Shown here: positions 1-8,958 of the stretch, one piece after another | Position numbering within the stretch: the stretch's first letter is position 1 | How the letters are laid out: each line of letters starts with the position of its first letter | DNA from: Austwickia sp. | GTDB taxonomy: Bacteria; Actinomycetota; Actinomycetes; Actinomycetales; Dermatophilaceae | Length of the DNA stretch: 64,000 nt | NCBI GenBank assembly: GCA_016699675.1 | Contig: CP064985.1 | Location: forward strand, 2,356,001-2,420,000 | Direction: 5' to 3' | Position numbers and translations under genes: made by a program | Notes under the pieces: generated by a model | Told to the model about the DNA's origin: nothing | Databases searched by the model: none | The model's input: the letters and a program-made list of their open reading frames with translations, nothing else

Positions 1-1207
1 CTGAGTCCGTGCCGGTCCCGGCCGTCGGACCGCCCGCCAGGCCCGTCGCCAACGCGCCGTCGATCGACGAACCACCCGCCGCGCCCACCGCCGAGGACGA
101 CCCTACGTCCGGCGTGCCCGCTCCGGCAGGAGCTGTCGCCACGGGCGCCGGGAACGCGGCGCCGCTAGCGGCGCCGATCGAGTCGGGCGCGACCAGGGGC
201 GCGGGCGCCGATAACGGCGACGCGACAGTCTGGGCCGCGGCGCCATCGGCCGCGGTGGCGGTGCCGGTGCTGCCGCCGGAGGGCTCGGCGTACGGCCGAC
301 CCCCCAGCATCGCCGCACCGCCGAAGGCCGAGGACCGCATCTCCTGCGCCACCGGACCGGCGTCCGGGGCCGCCGGGTCGACCGGGGCCGTCTTGGCGGC
401 GAGCTCCGCGGCGGCCCGGAACAACGGGTCCGCAAGCGGGCCGACCTCGCCGGCCGAGCCGACGATGGCCGCCTCGGTCACAGCCGTCACCAGGTCGGTG
501 GGCCGCGGGACCGGCGGGGCGACGGCGGGAACGACGGTTGGCGTGACGGCCGCAGTGGGGATCGGACCGCGCGCTGCGGCTGTCTCGGCGTCGATGATCG
601 CCTGGCCGACCGCCGACTGCTGGAGTTGCGTCGTGACGGCCATCTCGGCGGATGCGACGGCGGCGGCCTCGGCCTGGGCCGCGTTGGCCGCGGCCACGAG
701 GGAGGAGGCGGACGGGGCCGGCAGCACCGCGGACGACGGAGCCGACGCCGCCACCCCTGTCACCCCGTCGAGCGCCGGATCGGCTGGCGCCGTCGAGGAA
801 TCGGGTGCCGTGGTCGCAGAAACCATCGCGGCCTGAGCCGCGACGGCCGCTTGCGCGGAAGCGGTCGCGGGCTGCTCGTCGGCCGATGCACCGCCGACGC
901 GCGCTTCCTGCTCCTGCTCGATCGACGAGTTCGCGGACGACACCCGGTGGTCGCGTGCCGCAGCCTGATCCTCCGCCGCGCGTGCTCGCGGCGCGTCCGG
1001 ACGGTGGGTCGACCGCTGCTCGGCGTGCCGGGCGCGGGCTGCCGTCTGTCGGGCCGACGGGTCCGGCTCGGGGCGCTCGTCGGAGCGCAGCTTGGTCCGC
1101 AGCGCCGCCGCGAAGCCGTCGTCGGTGGGCTGGTTGGCGCCCCCCGCAGAGCCTGAGGCGCCTGCCGCCACGGGAGTCGTCGGGTCCTGCACGATGCGGA
1201 TCGTCAT
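1..1207 (-). CDS. fliK: Flagellar hook-length control protein FliK, N-terminal part (truncated by window edge)
   Basis: An uninterrupted reading frame of 402 codons starts at ATG 1205-1207 and runs off the left edge. Its start overlaps the stop of the upstream muramidase gene by ATGA. The product is extremely rich in Ala, Pro, Ser, Thr and Val and has no predicted fold, as expected for the secreted disordered N-terminal half of FliK, which acts as a ruler for hook length and switches FlhB specificity. The conserved C-terminal FliK domain would lie outside the window. The assignment rests on position (last gene of a flgB-fliJ operon) and composition, not on a visible domain. Long open frames on both strands here are GC-bias shadows. 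Confidence 0.72.
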   Translation of the reverse strand, partial: MTIRIVQDPTTPVAAGASGSAGGANQPTDDGFAAALRTKLRSDERPEPDPSARQTAARARHAEQRSTHRPDAPRARAAEDQAAARDHRVSSANSSIEQEQEARVGGASADEQPATASAQAAVAAQAAMVSATTAPDSSTAPADPALDGVTGVAASAPSSAVLPAPSASSLVAAANAAQAEAAAVASAEMAVTTQLQQSAVGQAIIDAETAAARGPIPTAAVTPTVVPAVAPPVPRPTDLVTAVTEAAIVGSAGEVGPLADPLFRAAAELAAKTAPVDPAAPDAGPVAQEMRSSAFGGAAMLGGRPYAEPSGGSTGTATAADGAAAQTVASPLSAPAPLVAPDSIGAASGAAFPAPVATAPAGAGTPDVGSSSAVGAAGGSSIDGALATGLAGGPTAGTGTDS

Positions 1208-2340
1208 GCGGTGACTCCTGGGTCGGCGGTGATGCGGCGGACGTAGTCACGGGTCTCGGCGTACGGCGGGATGCCCCCGTACCGCTGCACCGCGCCCGGC
1301 CCGGCGTTGTACGCCGCGAGCGCGAGCGAGGTCGACCCGAAGGTCTTGAGTCCGTCGCGGAGCAGCCGGGCGGCGCCGTCGACGGCCTGGGCCGGGTCTC
1401 GGGGATTGACTCCGAGCCCGCTCGCCGTCGCGGGCATGATCTGCATGAGTCCGATGGCGCCCGCGGAGCTGACCGCGCTCGGGTTGAACGCGCTCTCCTG
1501 CTTGGCCACCGCCGCGAGCAGGGTCGCCGGCACGCCGTACTTGGCCTCGGCCTGCCGGAACAACGCGGCGTACTGCGTCGGCGCCTGGGCGAGCGCGGAA
1601 CCCGCGGGAACCCCCGAGGCCCCCGCCGGGCCAGAGGCGCCCGTCAGGCGCACCGCGGCGTCGCCGTCCGACACGATCCGACGGATCGCGACGGGCGTCG
1701 CGTAGACGCTCTGGACCTTGACGTTCTCCCCCGGCTGGGGCGCCGCGATCATCTTGCCGTCGCCGGCGTAGATCGCGATGTGGTCCACGGGGCTGCCGAA
1801 GGCGAGGAGGTCGCCGGGCTTCGCCTGGGCCAGCGAGGCGACCGGCGTGCCCATCCGGGCCTGGTCGGCGGCCACCCGCGGCATCGTGATGCCCAGGTCG
1901 CCGTACGCCTTCTGCACCAGCCCCGAGCAGTCGAGTCCGGCGGCGGTGGTGCCGCCCCAGACGTACGGGACGCCGAGGTATTTTGACGCGGCCTGCACGA
2001 CCGCCTGCCCGCTCGCGCCCGGTGCGGTCGCCAGCGCGCCAGCCACCGCGGCCTTGGGAGACATGCGGGTGGTGCCCGAGGTGAAGGTGCCGCCCAGGCC
2101 GTTGCCGGCGGTGGTGTTGTACGGCGAGACGTCGACGCCCGACCAGGGCTTCTTGGTGTTGTCGTAGCTGCGGACACCGACGAGGTCCTGCAGCTTGTAG
2201 TTCCAGGCCGTGCGGCCGTTGAGCGAGCCGTCGGCACGGTACCTGCCGGGCTGCGTCGGCCCAGCGCCGCCCGAGAAACGGGACTGCAGCTCGGCGATGC
2301 GCGCCTGGCACGCGGCGATACCGGTCATGTCGACGGTCAT
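1204..2340 (-). CDS. Bifunctional peptidoglycan hydrolase: NlpC/P60 endopeptidase plus SLT lytic transglycosylase (flagellar)
   Basis: The 378-residue product carries two wall-cutting domains. An NlpC/P60 domain (about 110-225) has catalytic Cys138 in GLDCSGLV and His187 in VDHIAIY. A soluble lytic transglycosylase domain (about 255-370) has the catalytic Glu282 in AKQESAFNP followed by GLMQIMPATA and AYNAGPGAV. The N-terminus has no clear signal peptide, so export through the flagellar type III apparatus is plausible. The gene overlaps fliJ and fliK by 4 bp each. Its place in the operon suggests it opens the wall for the rod, the role FlgJ has in proteobacteria; this is inference from context. 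Confidence 0.88.
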   Translation of the reverse strand: MTVDMTGIAACQARIAELQSRFSGGAGPTQPGRYRADGSLNGRTAWNYKLQDLVGVRSYDNTKKPWSGVDVSPYNTTAGNGLGGTFTSGTTRMSPKAAVAGALATAPGASGQAVVQAASKYLGVPYVWGGTTAAGLDCSGLVQKAYGDLGITMPRVAADQARMGTPVASLAQAKPGDLLAFGSPVDHIAIYAGDGKMIAAPQPGENVKVQSVYATPVAIRRIVSDGDAAVRLTGASGPAGASGVPAGSALAQAPTQYAALFRQAEAKYGVPATLLAAVAKQESAFNPSAVSSAGAIGLMQIMPATASGLGVNPRDPAQAVDGAARLLRDGLKTFGSTSLALAAYNAGPGAVQRYGGIPPYAETRDYVRRITADPGVTA

Positions 2341-2774
2341 CGGGCTCCCTTCGGACGGACGCCTGCCCTACTCTCTTCGGCAGTGCGCTGGTCGGCCGCG
2401 AGCATTTCGGCGAAAGCCGCGTCCCGCACTTTGTCGACCAACCGCTCCAGCCCCTGGCTCTTGATGCGCGCCCGCGCCACCTTGCCCCGGGCGAGCCCGG
2501 CCTCCTCCTCCGCGGTGTCGACGCCGCGCTCGGCGCCGCGGACCATGCCCGCCACGGAGTTCATGTGCGCCAGGTGGGCGCGAAAGCCGGTGACGTCGCA
2601 GGTTTCCGGCGGGGTCGCCTCGCGCTCGTACGTCGCCTTGCTGTGCTCCAGGCGCGCGTACGCCGTCCGCGTGGCGGCGTTGGCCTGGGCGAGCTCGCCC
2701 TTGGCCAGGTCCTCTTCGATCTTGCGGATGCGCAGCAACGTGTCGAGCTGCTTCTCCCGCGAGGTCTTCGCCAT
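2337..2774 (-). CDS. fliJ: Flagellar export chaperone FliJ
   Basis: The 145-residue, highly charged, Ala/Glu/Arg-rich protein is almost entirely predicted coiled coil, starting MAKTSREKQLDTLLRIRKIE. FliJ is the central stalk of the flagellar ATPase, inserting into the FliI hexamer and contacting FlhA. Sequence conservation in the family is low, so the call relies on length, the coiled-coil character and the position directly after fliI. It starts 13 bp after the fliI stop and overlaps the following muramidase gene by 4 bp. Confidence 0.85.
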   Translation of the reverse strand: MAKTSREKQLDTLLRIRKIEEDLAKGELAQANAATRTAYARLEHSKATYEREATPPETCDVTGFRAHLAHMNSVAGMVRGAERGVDTAEEEAGLARGKVARARIKSQGLERLVDKVRDAAFAEMLAADQRTAEESRAGVRPKGAR

Positions 2775-2787
2775 CAGCCGCTCACCC

Positions 2788-4086
2788 TCAGCCGGCCGCA
2801 GCCAGCTCGTGGAGCCAGGACCAGGTCTGCTCCGCGGGCGTCAGGTCCTCCAGGTCCTGCCGCAGGAACGCGTCGATGTCCCCCGCCTGCCGCAGCGCGC
2901 GGTCGACGGTGGGGTTGCTACCCGCGACGTACGCACCGATCTCGATCAGGTCCTTGGCGTCGCGCTTGGCCGCGAGCAGCTGACGAATCGTGATCGAGTC
3001 CGCCCGTTGCTCCCTGGTCGTGATCGCCTTCTCGGCCCGGGAAATCGACTCCAGCACATCGACGGCCGGGAAGTGCCCGGACGTCGCGAGCCGCCGGGAC
3101 AGCACGATGTGGCCGTCGAGGATGGAGCGTACGTTGTCCGCGATCGGGTCGTTGAGGTCGTCCCCGTCCACCAGGACGGTGTAGAGGCCGGTGATGCTGC
3201 CCCGCGCCGCCGTACCCGCTCGCTCCAGCAAGCGCGGCATCAGGCCGAACACGCTCGGCGGATAGCCGCGGGTCGCCGGCGGTTCGCCGGAGGCCAGGCC
3301 GACCTCGCGCTGGGCCATCGCGACGCGCGTGACGGAGTCCATGCACAGGACCACGTCCTCGCCCTGGTCCCGGAACCACTCGGCGATGCGGGTCGCCGTG
3401 AACGCCGCCCGGAGCCGCACCAGGGCGGGCTCGTCCGAGGTCGCGACGACGACGACGGCGCGCCGCAGACCCTCGGGGCCCAGGTCTCCCTCGACGAACT
3501 CGCGCACCTCGCGGCCGCGCTCCCCCACCAGCGCCAGCACGCAGACCGGCGCCGTGGTGCCCTTGACGATCATCGACAGGAGGCTGGACTTGCCGACGCC
3601 GGAGCCGGCGAAGATGCCCAGCCGCTGGCCGCGGCCGCACGGGATCAGCGAATCGATGGCCCGGACGCCCAGCGGCATCGGCGTGTCGATGCGGTCGCGC
3701 TCCATCGCGGCCGGCGGGAGGCCGGTCGAGCTCACGAGTTGGACGCCGGACAGCCCGCCGCGGCCGTCCATCGGCTCGCCGAGCGCGTTGACGACACGGC
3801 CGAGCAGACCGCGCCCCACCGGCACCCGCAGCGGGCCGCCGGTCGACTGCACGGGGCAGCCCGCGCGTACGCCGCGCAAGTCGGAAATCGGCATACAGGT
3901 AGCTCGACCGTCACCCAGGGCCACAACCTCGGCCATGATGGGTCCCTCGTCGCCGATGATGCGCACGGCCTCGCCCACGCCCAGCTCCAGGCCGGCGATC
4001 TCGATGGACAGGCCCACCGCGCTCACCACGCGGCCGCTCATCGTCGGCCTCGCGGCGTCGCGCAGCTGCTCCAGCAGGGCCCTCAC
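2788..4086 (-). CDS. fliI: Flagellum-specific ATPase FliI
   Basis: FliI is the F1-beta-like ATPase that energises export of rod, hook and filament subunits. With the GTG start at 4084-4086, which overlaps the fliH stop (GTGA), the protein has 432 residues, the normal length; the frame is open further upstream but only across fliH. Walker A is visible as GSGVGKSS at about residues 161-168, with the beta-barrel domain before it and the family signature around ERDRIDTPMPLGVRAIDS. A Walker B-like strand ends in VVLCMDSVTR. Translation is probably coupled to fliH. Confidence 0.95.
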   Translation of the reverse strand: MRALLEQLRDAARPTMSGRVVSAVGLSIEIAGLELGVGEAVRIIGDEGPIMAEVVALGDGRATCMPISDLRGVRAGCPVQSTGGPLRVPVGRGLLGRVVNALGEPMDGRGGLSGVQLVSSTGLPPAAMERDRIDTPMPLGVRAIDSLIPCGRGQRLGIFAGSGVGKSSLLSMIVKGTTAPVCVLALVGERGREVREFVEGDLGPEGLRRAVVVVATSDEPALVRLRAAFTATRIAEWFRDQGEDVVLCMDSVTRVAMAQREVGLASGEPPATRGYPPSVFGLMPRLLERAGTAARGSITGLYTVLVDGDDLNDPIADNVRSILDGHIVLSRRLATSGHFPAVDVLESISRAEKAITTREQRADSITIRQLLAAKRDAKDLIEIGAYVAGSNPTVDRALRQAGDIDAFLRQDLEDLTPAEQTWSWLHELAAAG

Positions 4087-4808
4087 GGGCGAATCACCTT
4101 GCGAACGCGCTCGAAGGCCGGCCCGTACTGGGCGTCGATCTCCAGGTTCTCCGCGGTGACCACGGCACCGCACGGCTCCACGCTCGGGTCGGGCACGATC
4201 CGCACCGCCCCCCACTCCGGCACCGTCGCCGCGAAGTCGGCGATCTCCTGGGCGTCGACGGGGTTGAGCCGCACCGTCACGTCGGCGCCGACGGGCGCCT
4301 GTGCCATGGCCCGGACCAGGGCGTCCTTCGCCCCGTGGCCGTCGATCTCCAGGTGGTGACCCACGAGATCCTCGGCCAGTTCGACGGTCATCGTGGCGAT
4401 GACGTCATACAGCTCCTCCAGCGTGGGCGTGTGCACTGTGAGCGCCTGGCGCACCGCGGTCCGCGCCTGCTCCAGAAGGTCCTCCAGGTAGCCCTTGCGC
4501 CGGGCCCGGTCGATCTCGTCCCGTTCGGCCAGCTCGCGGCGCTGCTCCTCCAGCAGGGCCAGGCCCTCCTGGCGGCCCGCGGCGTACCCCGCGGAGTGCC
4601 CCGCGCGAAACCCCCGCGCCCGGGCCTCCATGGCCGCCTGCTCGACGACCGCCTCCAGGTGCGGGTCCACGAGGCGCGGGTCCGCCACGCCGGGCGCGAC
4701 GTACGCGCTGGTCTCCAGGTTCGCCGACATGCGCGCAGGGCGCACCGGCGAGGAATGCTCGCCGCCGCGCAGCACGTACCCGCGCGTCGACCGGCCCGAG
4801 TTAGGCAA
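4083..4808 (-). CDS. fliH: Flagellar assembly protein FliH (stator-like regulator of FliI)
   Basis: The 241-residue product has a Glu/Arg/Ala-rich middle with spaced Gly residues (GFRAGHSAGYAAGRQEG), the GxxxG-type repeat typical of FliH, and a C-terminal domain that binds FliI. The TTG at 4806-4808 overlaps the fliG stop and includes the segment GYVLRGGE, which resembles the N-terminus of actinobacterial FliH. The next in-frame ATG (4728-4730) would drop that segment. The TTG start is therefore preferred but not proven. The stop overlaps the GTG of fliI. Confidence 0.85.
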   Translation of the reverse strand: MPNSGRSTRGYVLRGGEHSSPVRPARMSANLETSAYVAPGVADPRLVDPHLEAVVEQAAMEARARGFRAGHSAGYAAGRQEGLALLEEQRRELAERDEIDRARRKGYLEDLLEQARTAVRQALTVHTPTLEELYDVIATMTVELAEDLVGHHLEIDGHGAKDALVRAMAQAPVGADVTVRLNPVDAQEIADFAATVPEWGAVRIVPDPSVEPCGAVVTAENLEIDAQYGPAFERVRKVIRP

Positions 4809-5814
4809 CGAACTCGTCGCTTCCGCTGCGGCTCACGACGATCTCGCCGGCCTCCTCCAGCATCCGGATGTGCCGGATGACGACGGCCTGCGCCTCTTCG
4901 ACCTGCTTGAGACGCACCGGGCCGAGGATCGAGATCTCGTCGGCCAGGGACAGCGCGGCGCGCTCGGACATGTTGCGGGTGATCTTCTCGCGGACGTCCT
5001 CGCGCACGCCCTTGAGGGCCACGGCCAGGTCCTTGGAGTCGACCTTGCGCAGCACCACCTGGATGGCGCGGTCGTCGAGCCCGACGATGTCCTCGAACAT
5101 GAACATGTGGGCCCGAACCTCTTCGGCCAGCTCCAGGTCCCGCTTCTCCAGGCCCTCGAGGATGAGCCGCTCCGTCGTACGGTCGCTCTGGTTGATGACG
5201 TCGACCAGCGCGGTCAGGCCGCCGACGTTGCTGTAGTCGCTGGCCTGCACCAGCGTGGAGAGCCGGCGCTCCAGGTGAGCCTCGACCTGCTTGACGATCT
5301 CGGGGCTGGTCCGATCCATGATGGCGAGCCGGTGCGCGACCTCGGCCTGGATCTCGGGGGCCAGCCCGGACAGGATGATCGCCGCGGCGTCCGGCTGCAT
5401 GTGCGCGAGCACCAGAGCGATGGTCTGCGGGTGCTCGTCCTGCAGGTACGACAGGATCAGCTTCGCGTCGACCCGGCGCAGGAACTCGAACGGCATCTCG
5501 ACCAGGCTGGCCGTGAGCCGCTGCATCACCTCGTGGGCCTTGTCCTGGCCCATCGTGGCGACCAGGACCTCCTCGGCGAAGTTGACGCCGCCCTGCACGT
5601 AGTACTGCCGGGCCTGGGCCAGCTGGCGGAACTCCTCCAGCACCTCGTCGAGGGTGTCGACGTCGACCGAGTCGAGCCGCGCGATCTCCGCGGAGAGCGC
5701 CTCCACCTCGGCCGGGCGCAGCGTCTTCATGATCTGCGCCGAGTGCTCGGTACCGAGCTGGACGAGGAGCATGGCGGCCTTGCGCAGGCCGGTCATCTGG
5801 GCAACCGCGCTCAT
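4801..5814 (-). CDS. fliG: Flagellar motor switch protein FliG
   Basis: FliG (337 residues) links the MS ring (FliF) to FliM and generates torque with the stator. Visible hallmarks are the N-terminal GLRKAAMLLVQLG segment, the middle-domain EHPQTIALVLAHM motif that contacts FliM, and a C-terminal armadillo domain with charged residues in the torque helix region (KDLAVALKGVREDVREKI). The length is normal. The ATG lies 3 bp after the fliF stop, so the two genes are co-translated. Confidence 0.97.
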   Translation of the reverse strand: MSAVAQMTGLRKAAMLLVQLGTEHSAQIMKTLRPAEVEALSAEIARLDSVDVDTLDEVLEEFRQLAQARQYYVQGGVNFAEEVLVATMGQDKAHEVMQRLTASLVEMPFEFLRRVDAKLILSYLQDEHPQTIALVLAHMQPDAAAIILSGLAPEIQAEVAHRLAIMDRTSPEIVKQVEAHLERRLSTLVQASDYSNVGGLTALVDVINQSDRTTERLILEGLEKRDLELAEEVRAHMFMFEDIVGLDDRAIQVVLRKVDSKDLAVALKGVREDVREKITRNMSERAALSLADEISILGPVRLKQVEEAQAVVIRHIRMLEEAGEIVVSRSGSDEFVA

Positions 5815-5817
5815 GGG

Positions 5818-7425
5818 TCAGCTCCGATCTGAGATCCAGCCGCGCAGCAGGCGCGCGACCTCGTCCGGGTCCTCCTCCACGAGACTGCCGATCTCCTCGC
5901 GGGCCAGGACGCGGGCCTGGCTCTGCGGGTCGACGGGAGTCGCCTCGATCACGGGGAGGGGTTCGTTGTCGAGCATGTACTCGACCGGGGGTTCGATGGC
6001 CGGCAGGGCGTGCTGCTCCTCGGCCGAGGGGAGTTCGCCGAGGTCGACGACCTCGGTGCGCTTGCGGCTGCGGCGGAACCCGATGAGCAGGGCGAGCAGC
6101 AGCAACAACACCAGGCCGGCGTTCTTGGCGAGGTCGATGAGCTGGGCCTGGCGGGCCGCAGCGGCGTCGGCGTCGGACTTGGCCTTGGCGGCCTCGGCGG
6201 CCTTGGTGTCGAACGGCAGCTTGGAGACGACGATGGTGTCGCGCGCCGGGTCGAGCCCGACGGCGGCGCCGATGAGCTTGCTCAGCTCGGCCTGGCTGTA
6301 GGTGCCCGCCTTCGTCGCGTCGACCGCCACAGCCACGCTGATCTTCTTCACGGCGCCCTTGGACAGGTCCTTGGTCGTGGTCTGCACGCCGTACGGGTTC
6401 TGCTTGGTGAAGTCGTCCTTGGCGTAGTCGTTCTTGCTGTTGCCCTGGTCGAGCCCGGGGACGGTGATGTTGTCCGGCCCGAGGACGCCGCCGACCACCT
6501 GACCGGTGGAGCCGGTCATCTTCTCGGTGCTGTGCTGCTCGACGACGGGTACGGCGCCGGCGGGCACCGGGATGTACTCCTGGCGCGTCACCTTCGTGTT
6601 GTCGAAGTCCAGGTCGGTCTGCACCGACGAGGTCGAGTTACCGGGGCCGACGATCGTGTCGAGGAAGCGCTGCACCTGGCTCGTCTTCTGCGCCGAGATG
6701 GCCCGGACCTGTTCGGTCTTGGCGTCGGCGGTGCCGCCCACGCCGCCGCCCTCGTCGGTGTAGCGCACGCCCTTGGCGTCGGTGACGGTCACGGCGCCCG
6801 AATCGAGCTTGGGGATCGCGGAGGCCACCAGGTGGGTGATCGCGTCGACCTGGCCGGACGCCAGCTTGGCGCCCTCCTGCATGGTCACCTGGACGGAGGC
6901 GGTGGGCTTGGTCTGCTCGTCCTGGTACGGCGAGTTCTCGCCGAGGGCCAGGATCACGTTGGCGTCGCGGACGCGGTCGATCTTGCGGATCGTCTTGGCG
7001 AGTTCGCCCTCAAACGCCCGCTTGGCCGTGAGCTTCTGCTGGTAGTCGCTGCTCGTCAGGCTGTTCTTTTCGAGGAGGGCGTAGCCGCCGGCGTCGGGGC
7101 TGTTCTGCACGACGTTCGCGGCGGCGATGTCGAGGCGCGCCTGGTCGAGCTTCTCCGCCGGCACGAGCACGGTCTTGCTGCTGTCGGTGAGCTCGTACTG
7201 CACCCCGGACTCGCGCAGCTTCGTGGTGACGGCCGCGGCGTCCGCCGGGGACAGGTTGGTGAAGAGCGGCGTCATCGTCGGCCGCCCCGCCCACAGGGCA
7301 AACACGAGCGCACCGACCAGCGCCACCACGACCGCGATGATCGTGACGGCGCGCTGGCCGGTGGTGAAGCCGTTGAACGCGCCGCGCGCGCGCCCGAGGA
7401 CGGCTTGGATCTTGACGTTCTTCAC
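5818..7425 (-). CDS. fliF: Flagellar MS-ring protein FliF
   Basis: FliF (535 residues) forms the membrane-embedded MS ring. A first transmembrane helix lies at about 27-47 and a second at about 436-450. Between them is the large extracytoplasmic ring-building region, including LFTNLSPADAAAVTTKLRES near the N-terminus. The short cytoplasmic tail ending DPDEVARLLRGWISDRS is the FliG-binding segment. The start is GTG at 7423-7425 and overlaps the fliE stop (GTGA). Confidence 0.96.
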   Translation of the reverse strand: MKNVKIQAVLGRARGAFNGFTTGQRAVTIIAVVVALVGALVFALWAGRPTMTPLFTNLSPADAAAVTTKLRESGVQYELTDSSKTVLVPAEKLDQARLDIAAANVVQNSPDAGGYALLEKNSLTSSDYQQKLTAKRAFEGELAKTIRKIDRVRDANVILALGENSPYQDEQTKPTASVQVTMQEGAKLASGQVDAITHLVASAIPKLDSGAVTVTDAKGVRYTDEGGGVGGTADAKTEQVRAISAQKTSQVQRFLDTIVGPGNSTSSVQTDLDFDNTKVTRQEYIPVPAGAVPVVEQHSTEKMTGSTGQVVGGVLGPDNITVPGLDQGNSKNDYAKDDFTKQNPYGVQTTTKDLSKGAVKKISVAVAVDATKAGTYSQAELSKLIGAAVGLDPARDTIVVSKLPFDTKAAEAAKAKSDADAAAARQAQLIDLAKNAGLVLLLLLALLIGFRRSRKRTEVVDLGELPSAEEQHALPAIEPPVEYMLDNEPLPVIEATPVDPQSQARVLAREEIGSLVEEDPDEVARLLRGWISDRS

Positions 7426-7757
7426 AGCGGCATTCTCATGATCTCGTTGAAGGCTTCGACGGCCTTGTTACGGACCTGGACGACGAGCTGGGTGGCGGCC
7501 GTGGCCTCGTTGGCCGCGATCGTGTAGTCGTGGATGTCGCTGAGGTCGCCGGTGACGGCCTTGACGGCGAGCGTGTCGCTGGTCTTGTGCAGCGCGTCGA
7601 GCTCGCCGATCTTCGTGGCGAGGATCGAGCCGAACTCGCCGCGGCTCGGCGAGCCGACCGACGACGGCATCGTGAGCTTGTCCGCCCCGGTGAGGTCGCG
7701 AACGGGCTGCACGCCGAAGGCGGGAATCGTGTTGATGCCCGGAATGGTGAAGGTCAC
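7422..7757 (-). CDS. fliE: Flagellar hook-basal body protein FliE
   Basis: FliE is the small adaptor between the MS ring and the rod. Starting at the GTG 7755-7757, which overlaps the flgC stop, the product has 111 residues. Its C-terminal half (SDIHDYTIAANEATAATQLVVQVRNKAVEAFNEIMRM) is the conserved FliE signature. The frame stays open upstream only because it crosses flgC. The stop overlaps the fliF start by 4 bp. Confidence 0.93.
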   Translation of the reverse strand: MTFTIPGINTIPAFGVQPVRDLTGADKLTMPSSVGSPSRGEFGSILATKIGELDALHKTSDTLAVKAVTGDLSDIHDYTIAANEATAATQLVVQVRNKAVEAFNEIMRMPL

Positions 7758-8152
7758 TTGCCGATTCCAATCGCCGCTTCGTACATGGACTTGCTGCGGT
7801 CGACCACCGCGAGGTTGGCCTGGTACGCGCGCTGCGCGATCATCAGGTGCGCCATCTGGTCCGACAGGTTGATGTCGGGGATGCGGACGTTGCCGTCCGC
7901 ATCGGCCAGCGGGTTCGTCGGGTCCGACACGACGCGGCCGTTGGGGTCGCCCCACAGGTTCCCGGCGACGTAGGAGCCGCCGTTGTTCCCGTACTGGTTC
8001 GCCCGCGCGAGGATGTAGCGGGCCTGGAAGGCCTTCTCGTCGGTCCGGCTGACGTTGTTCATGTTCGCGATGTTGTCCGAGACCGCGTCGAGCCACTTAC
8101 GGTCGACGACCAGGCCCGAGTACGCGATGTTCATCGCCCCGAAGATGCTCAT
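7754..8152 (-). CDS. flgC: Flagellar proximal rod protein FlgC
   Basis: The 132-residue rod protein has the N-terminal flagellar rod signature (SDNIANMNNVSRTDEKAF) and the matching C-terminal coiled coil (MIAQRAYQANLAVVDRSKSM), which pack together in the assembled rod. The variable centre is short. The start ATG at 8150-8152 follows a purine-rich stretch; flgB lies 66 bp upstream. Confidence 0.95.
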   Translation of the reverse strand: MSIFGAMNIAYSGLVVDRKWLDAVSDNIANMNNVSRTDEKAFQARYILARANQYGNNGGSYVAGNLWGDPNGRVVSDPTNPLADADGNVRIPDINLSDQMAHLMIAQRAYQANLAVVDRSKSMYEAAIGIGK

Positions 8153-8218
8153 GTCTTTCCTCCCCTACCGCGCGTGCGTCCGGCGTTCCGTGCTGTCCGT
8201 GATGTCCGGGTCGCCCGA

Positions 8219-8575
8219 TCAGGCCTGGCCGGTGATCGCGACGCGCAGGCGCTGGAACTTCATCGTCATCGCGGCCGTAGCGAGCTGCGTGGTGAGCAGG
8301 GTCTGCGCGCTCGCCAGCGACTCCTCGTCGAGGTTGACATTGCTGCCGTTGGTCCGCGTGGGCTCGAGAGAGTGGGCCCGGCTGAACGGGGCCGAACTCG
8401 GGTCGCCGTTCGCGTAGGCGCGCTTCAGGCTCGTCTCGAAGTCGACCTTTCCGGCCATGAACCCCGGGGTCTCGATGTTCGAGATGTTGTCCGCGATCGT
8501 GCGCTGCCGCAGCGACAGCCCGGTCAGGGCGTGGTGCAGCGCCGACATCGTGGTGTCACCGATGAGGCTGGTCAT
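8219..8575 (-). CDS. flgB: Flagellar proximal rod protein FlgB
   Basis: The 118-residue protein has the rod-protein N-terminal signature LRQRTIADNISNIETPGF and a C-terminal helix (LLTTQLATAAMTMKFQRLRVAIT). It is the first gene of the minus-strand flagellar operon that runs to fliK. A G-rich Shine-Dalgarno-like run lies just before the ATG. A FliA-type promoter candidate sits about 165 bp upstream. Confidence 0.94.
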   Translation of the reverse strand: MTSLIGDTTMSALHHALTGLSLRQRTIADNISNIETPGFMAGKVDFETSLKRAYANGDPSSAPFSRAHSLEPTRTNGSNVNLDEESLASAQTLLTTQLATAAMTMKFQRLRVAITGQA

Positions 8576-8738
8576 GTGGGGTCCCCCCGGACGTGATGGG
8601 CGAAGTGCGGGGTCCGGGTGGGGACGGGCCCTGGAGCGAGGGTCGTGCGGCGGCAGTCCCTCCGCGCCGTCAAGGCGCTGGCATCGGTGCCTGGTGCGGG
8701 ACTGCTTCGTGCGGGTTCGCCATCCGTGGCCACCCTTC

Positions 8739-8766
8739 TCTTCGGCCAGGCCGCGCGGCCCCTGAG
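8739..8766 (-). promoter_or_regulatory. Candidate FliA (sigma-28) promoter of the flgB operon
   Basis: On the minus strand CTCA (8763-8766) is followed after exactly 16 bases by GCCGAAGA (8739-8746). The -10 resembles the sigma-28 element GCCGATAA. The same CTCA-N16-GCCGA arrangement occurs upstream of fliM and flhA. Confidence 0.6.
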
Positions 8767-8851
8767 CCGATCCGGGCGGTCGACCGAACCCGCTTGCGTC
8801 TCAACGGAAACGGGGGCTGACCGGCACAGATATCGGCCCGCTCGAGCGGTC

Positions 8852-8884
8852 GAGCGGCGGCTCCCGGTCGGGGAGCCGCCGCTC
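8852..8884 (-). terminator. Terminator hairpin after cheR
   Basis: A perfect 14-bp stem (GAGCGGCGGCTCCC at 8852-8865 with its complement at 8871-8884) and a 5-base loop lie 75 bp downstream of the cheR stop. No T tract follows, as is usual in high-GC actinobacteria. Confidence 0.7.
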
Positions 8885-8958
8885 TCGGCGTACGGCGTGT
8901 ATCGTGGGCCCTTGCGTTTTGCGCGCGGGGTTGCCCGCGACAGGACGCGACCGGCGGG

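Larger units (their letters stand above)
8576..8958. other. Gene-free stretch between cheR and flgB
   Basis: No coding frame here has a credible start or composition. The 383 bases hold the cheR terminator hairpin (8852-8884) and the flgB promoter candidate (8739-8766); the rest is the presumed flgB leader. Confidence 0.7.

Noticed and set aside
165..1250. Long Arg-rich frame on the minus strand overlapping fliK, and a similar long frame on plus
   Set aside because: Composition (Arg/Gly/Pro runs) is that of an out-of-frame shadow; the fliK frame starts with ATGA coupling and fits the operon.
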